Source: Phoronis australis
Taxonomy: Eukaryota; Phoronida; Phoronidae
Reading direction: 5' to 3'
DNA: 64,000 nt
NCBI GenBank assembly: GCA_002633005.1
Contig: NMRA01000498.1
Coordinates: 117,668 to 181,667, forward strand
The position numbers and the translations under genes are program-made. This document shows, piece by piece, positions 59,901 to 64,000 of this stretch. A model generated the notes under the pieces. It was not told the origin of the DNA. It searched no databases and saw nothing but the letters and a program-made list of their open reading frames with translations. Every line of letters begins with the position of its first letter. Position 1 is the first letter of the stretch.

Positions 59901-62900
59901 TCTCCGTCTATGCACGTTTACACTCAATAGTGGCGGATACATGATGGGGGGTCTCAGAGAATACAAATCCTCCTTCAGGGGACATGATCTAAAAATACAA
60001 AACCCTTTGCGAGCACAAAATACTCTTCCCGCCTGAGTAAATCATTCCAAGGGCAAAGTCATGGATTTCCTTGTAATTGTTTTAGACAGTTGCATGACAG
60101 AGATGCTTTCTTGCAGACCCCATATCATTACAGCTGAGGGTGTTTTGTACTTGAATTCATGCCTCTCAGCAGTATTAAGATACATATTTTGACTTTCCGA
60201 AAAAATGATAACTTGAGTGAGTATTCCATGGTGTAGATGATTGTGTTCTCTGTCTACTCTTTCCAGGTGTCTATCATTGATGATGTCAGTGTGTTTGAAA
60301 AGAACTATCCCTGTCTGGCTGCTGTCAATCGCTGTGCGAGTAGTAAGTATTTGACTGCAGTTCCTCGTGTACTTTGCATAAAATAATTGCCGCAATTGTC
60401 ATTTTTACGGGCCCACATAGCTATACGTGGTTACTGAATACCTACCAAGTTCTTCCAAGGATCTTCATGTAATTTGGTATGTGTGCCCGTCGAGGAGCAT
60501 ACTACTGACGTGGGCTTTAGGACAAATCCAACTTCTTAAGTACACCTGTGAGTTTCTATACATTTTCGATATGTACCAAGTTCTTGGGTTGATGTTCATG
60601 AAATTTGACAAATAAGTTTTTCTATAATTGTGGCGATGGCACCTGCTAAGTTTCAGACGGATGTGATGTGTCATTTTATCCCATCTGCTTAGTACAAACC
60701 AAACCTGCAATTATAGACAAAAATGTTGTTAATCTTGATATTTGTTGAGAAATTTGACAAAATATTATTTCACTTGACCACCATATGTATGCGAAACAGC
60801 TGCAGAATTACCATATCATAATGTACATATTGTGTTGGCTCTGATTGTCATCTGCTGTAATGTCTTTTTACGGATAGCGCAAGATATGTACATAAAGAAT
60901 TGTAGGAAATTGGTCATCCATAGAAGCTGTGCCAGTAGACAAAGGTGTACAAGTTTTAGCTGGGCAGAGATTGCTTCATTTTAGTAGCATTTCAAGTTGC
61001 CATAAGTTCAGTTGTATACAGATAGCATCTATCCAACATCACCTGCTATCTTACCAAGCAGACGATAGCCTTTTTTTGCGCTTCCTTGATTCTTGATTGG
61101 ATGTCTCTTACATACAAATCTTTACTCTGGGATGTGCGCACATCAGACTTTGTTATCCGGAAATGGGTCACTTGAAATACGCAGTCACGTGTCTCAACAC
61201 AGCAGTTGTGAGCCTTCAATGTGCATCCGAGAGTTTTTTAACCTTCTGCTGCTCAGTGGTTGGAGAAGTGATTTACTGCCAGGAACTCACCCTGGGGTCC
61301 TGAGGTGTCGATTAATTCCCCATGTTGCATTTTGTGTGGTAAATAGTCCCATAAGGATTAGCATGTTTTTAGGACCACAACCAATGTATGGTTAGGTCAG
61401 CAGGCTTCTTCAAGTAAAGGTTTGCTGAGCTGATTGTTCATGTCGAGGAATGGTTGAATGGATCGGCCACTTGTTCATTCTATTTCTCAAGCCTTGACGT
61501 AAACTGCCAGCTCAGCTAACTTTGACGTGATGCAGCCCATTGACCTCATTGTACCCTGTCTGCGCTGACCCTCAGAGGGGCCTCTAGTGATTAAAGCATT
61601 AAATTCAACATGAAGTCAAAGGTCATGTGTATGCTTGAATTCACATACGCGTGCATATTAATTATTGTGAAATTTTTTGATATTATAGTCAGGGTGTAAC
61701 TTTCCTATAAATCGTCTGGCACAAGTGAAACCTTTTGGGAAACTTCCCATAGTATGACATAATTTGTGCTTCATTTCAGAGGTTGATCGTCACAAAGGGC
61801 GCATTATATTCTTGGAATATGTTGGTAAAGGCGATATCCAGAAGACTCTGCTGTTTTGTGGAAAGGTATTGTATGGATTTTAGGGAATCGCTGCCTTTCT
61901 GGAGGTGTTTTGGGTTAACTTGACACTTTTATCTGCCTTTAAATAAAGCTTACCATTTTGAATGTTTTTAGTCTAATGATAGAATATAGCTACAAATGAT
62001 GGAGTGTATTTTTTTTGTGAACTGATATCGTCAAAAGACAATTTTACAATAGGATCTTCGGTAGAGTGTTAACCCTTGGAAACATCGAATGTTCCCTCGA
62101 TTACACTGCCCGAGCAACCTTCCTACACCTAAGCATGTTTACATAATGTGCTTCATTCCCTGGTGGCAGTTACTGTATTCCTTAGAAATTTTATGAAAGT
62201 CTTGTGAAGTTGCCTCTCTGTCCCTTCAAATTTCAATGCTCCCGCCTTTGTCAATTTTTTATGTCAAATATTAGTTTTGTATACGAAAGATTTCATTGTG
62301 GGGAGGTTGTCAGCTTTTAACATCCAATGACATCACAGATAACTGCTGTAGTATATGTTTGTGCAAAGTGGTTAATGATTTGTGTTTTGATGCGTGATCA
62401 CATGGTAAGTGCCTTTGCCTTTCATGCATAAGAGTTGCTAATTAATTTGATGTATTTTGGGAGGCCACGTCAAAGGTTGCCAAAGAGTCAAGTCCCCTTG
62501 ATATAGGCGCCCCACTTGGAAAATTATGAATTTCTTGTCGCAATGTCATTTTCATAAGAATATGTCATTTAAAGCAGTAATTTTTTATGTAATTGTTCCG
62601 TTATCGTACTCGTACCAAAATGTATACTTCAGTGGATCTGTGCTTTCAGTTCTGGTTCATTCATTAGTAAGTCATAATGTTTACACTTTACTTGTGATGT
62701 CAGCAGAAGTTTTGCGGCAAAACAAAAGTCCAGCAATGCAATTTATAAAAGGGAAGGCAGACCCGTAGATGGAATGCCTGAATTAGAGCACTTAAAAATG
62801 ATCTCAAACTTGTAATGTACTCGGGTTGGAAATAATTTCTGTCCTTGAGGAGGAGAGCTCATGTTTTGAATGATAGTAATGTAATGACAATCTTTGTAAC

Positions 62901-63161
62901 TCTCGCATGTCAGATTGTGCGTGTGCCATTTTAATCATTTGGACTTTAATTCAGCGTGTGAGCACGTTTCTCTGAAAGCATCCAGCTTGATCAAAAGAAT
63001 AACATTTTGTCTCGATATATAACAGTTAAAGTCTTTGTGGTGACTCTCTTTTTAAGGGCATAACGTACGACACAGGTGGCGCTGATATCAAGGCAGGAGG
63101 TGTCATGGCTGGCATGCATAGGGACAAGTGTGGCGCTGCAACGGTGGCTGGGTTATTCCAA
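50960..63161 (+). CDS. M17 leucine aminopeptidase, W07G4.4-like, ten exons, 3' end outside window
   Basis: Exons: 50960-51135, 53758-53893, 54651-54716, 56190-56272, 56689-56797, 57179-57297, 59485-59584, 60267-60342, 61780-61865 and 63057-63161. All are GT-AG and in phase, giving 352 residues so far. M17 enzymes are two-metal aminopeptidases that remove N-terminal residues. The N-terminal domain includes SPTGPLNRDYDDVRRF. The catalytic domain begins RDIGGSDPERMAAP and contains FCGKGITYDTGGADIK then MHRDKCGAA. Lys317, Asp322, Lys329 and Asp340 have the spacing of metal-binding Lys, metal-binding Asp, catalytic Lys and metal-binding Asp in bovine LAP. The rest of the active site (NTDAEGR-type motif) must lie beyond the window. 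The sequence resembles nematode W07G4.4 more than LAP3 or NPEPL1. The first exon encodes a basic, mitochondrial-like presequence (MRALLRKSSVVSRLCF). Confidence 0.88.
51144..51412. mobile_element. MITE-like element, family 2, with about 40-bp inverted ends
   Basis: The left end (AGACAATGACCACTGTCTCT then AGCTGGTCCCAGTAGAGATG) matches the reverse complement of the right end (AGACACTACCACTGTCTCTA then GCTGGCCCCAATAGAGATG). It is about 270 bases, non-coding, and lies in aminopeptidase intron 1. Confidence 0.72.
51636..51930. mobile_element. MITE-like element, family 2, second copy
   Basis: It starts AAGACAGTACCACTTTCTCA and is collinear with the copy at 23936-24230 (GCGAATTATGCCTCACATTG, AACTCTTCCCAGCTTGAAC, CAGTCCTTCATTCAGTTGCC). 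It lies about 220 bases from the first copy in the same intron. Confidence 0.65.
52200..53370. repeat. Inverted pair of an unidentified interspersed repeat
   Basis: The minus strand of about 52500-52262 matches the plus strand of about 52985-53182 over some 200 bases: GGTTGGCGGAGG, AGGAAGTTTC, GTGAAACAAAATGTG, CATCGTCAATAATCG, CACATTTTAAAATG. Translations of the two copies both read IRKF..ETKC..IVNNRHILKCAF. The segment between them is GC-richer than its surroundings and contains repeated GTCTTCAG-GTGAT motifs. No known domain is recognised. It could be a SINE, or a fragment of a larger transposon that inserted twice. Confidence 0.6.
57298..59484. other. Aminopeptidase intron 6
   Basis: Non-coding. 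The word AACGATAACATCAGC occurs twice (near 58224 and 58626). No transposon or RNA gene was recognised. Confidence 0.45.
60343..61779. other. Aminopeptidase intron 8
   Basis: Non-coding. An imperfect direct repeat (ACCAAGTTCTTCCAAGGATC at about 60445, ACCAAGTTCTTGGGTTGATG at about 60572, each followed by TTCATG.AATTTG) gives two copies about 127 bases apart. Confidence 0.45.
61866..63056. other. Aminopeptidase intron 9
   Basis: Non-coding AT-rich sequence; nothing further recognised. Confidence 0.45.
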
Positions 63162-63277
63162 GTAAGGATTAGAAAAAAAGAATAATGGTATCCATAGACA
63201 CTTTCTTTGAACACTTGAATTGTGGCTGTCATATTGTAATCATCTGCAATTTTTGTGATTACTGGCGAGCAAAAGCT

Positions 63278-63790
63278 CTACTGTAACAGTCGTGAGATTT
63301 CAGGATTGATGTGGAATACTGAAGCACGCGTAGATACACCATCAACTTGCTGTTTGTTAAAAAAGCATTTCTCAAACTGTCTTAAAGGACCTTCATTTCT
63401 AAACACAATTATTTTGGTTTTCTTTAAATTCACAGCCATACCCCATGAATCGCAATAATCATTGAGACAATTCAACTTGCGTTGCAAGTTGGACGCTGTT
63501 AGAGAGTGCAAAACCATGTCATCTGCATATAACATTGAATTAATATTTGTAGCATGCTCATCTTAGTAGACGTTATTTATGTCACTAAGTATGTGAATTG
63601 AGTTTTTCTAAAGACTCATTGAGATACAAAACAAATAGCAGAGGGCTTATCATACAGCCTTCACGAGTACCAAAAGTGCAATTAAATAACTCCGTTAAAC
63701 CATCACTTGTTTTAACATACAATGTTTTATTCATAATTATCCAAAGTGATTTCAGGGTTTGCAAATACCTGGCAGTTCATGACTGGAAAT
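63278..63790 (-). mobile_element. LINE reverse transcriptase fragment
   Basis: The minus strand encodes two reverse transcriptase blocks. GTREGCMISPLLFVLYLNE (63665-63590) is the motif usually containing QG-x-LSPLLF. After a stop or frameshift comes LYADDMVLHSL with the catalytic YADD box (63535 downward), then DYCDSWGMAVNLKKTKIIVF. The Q to E change in the first block, the frame break and the loss of flanking domains show a dead copy. It lies antisense within the intron after aminopeptidase exon 10. Confidence 0.82.
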
Positions 63791-64000
63791 ATTAAGTACT
63801 TAAAGTTTATCTGACGTAATGTTACTCTCTAATTCCTCTATAATGATTCAGCTCATGTACACTCTTGTAGCAGGTACATCTTATTCTTTGTAAGCCATGT
63901 ATTTCTGTACAGTGTAGGGGAGAACTAGGATTTAAAGGTAACACAAGCTTTAACCATTATTTTTGGACCAATTTGATGCTCCAAAAACAATTACTGAATG

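Overview
The window is nuclear DNA of an intron-rich animal. The genes are split by GT-AG introns, mostly 0.3-3 kb long. The sequence is AT-rich and littered with tandem minisatellites, small inverted-repeat elements and broken transposons. The gene set fits a non-vertebrate metazoan, perhaps a marine deuterostome such as a hemichordate, echinoderm or cephalochordate. One gene is a leucine aminopeptidase of the Caenorhabditis W07G4.4 type, which I do not know from vertebrates. The species cannot be fixed from the sequence alone. Isolated single N bases sit at 1716, 2624, 8459, 10242, 45948 and 49450; three of them separate near-identical direct copies, so they look like unmerged contig ends.

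Layout. 1-15 kb: no intact host gene. It holds a LINE endonuclease fragment, a degenerate integrase-core gene, two neighbouring minisatellites (62-bp and 60-bp units) and MITE-like sequences. 15.7-16.4 kb (+): SFR1, the Swi5 partner in RAD51-dependent recombination, whose exon abuts the 60-bp minisatellite. 19.0-22.6 kb (-): a five-exon securin (PTTG1-like) gene that I assembled from small exons. 23.8-35.9 kb (+): a complete nine-exon N-acetylglucosamine kinase (NAGK). Its fourth exon-intron junction is copied into a minisatellite, and its sixth intron carries a dead THAP-domain transposon. 35.9-40.8 kb: gene-free. 40.8-50.6 kb (-): a complete six-exon FAHD2 with a GC-AG first intron and a retrotransposon gag broken into opposite orientations. 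50.9 kb to the end (+): ten exons of an M17 leucine aminopeptidase, with two phase-compatible first exons; its 3' end lies beyond the window.

How the genes relate. Securin/NAGK and FAHD2/aminopeptidase are two head-to-head pairs. The second pair is only about 340 bp apart (254 bp to the nearer aminopeptidase start) and probably shares a promoter. SFR1 and securin converge, as do NAGK and FAHD2. The genes serve separate pathways: recombination repair, sister-chromatid cohesion, amino-sugar salvage, a FAH-family hydrolase and peptide turnover. Nothing suggests an operon or a new multi-gene system. The most unusual signals are the two minisatellites that each incorporate a splice site of a conserved gene, and the alternative first exons that could give mitochondrial and cytosolic aminopeptidase.
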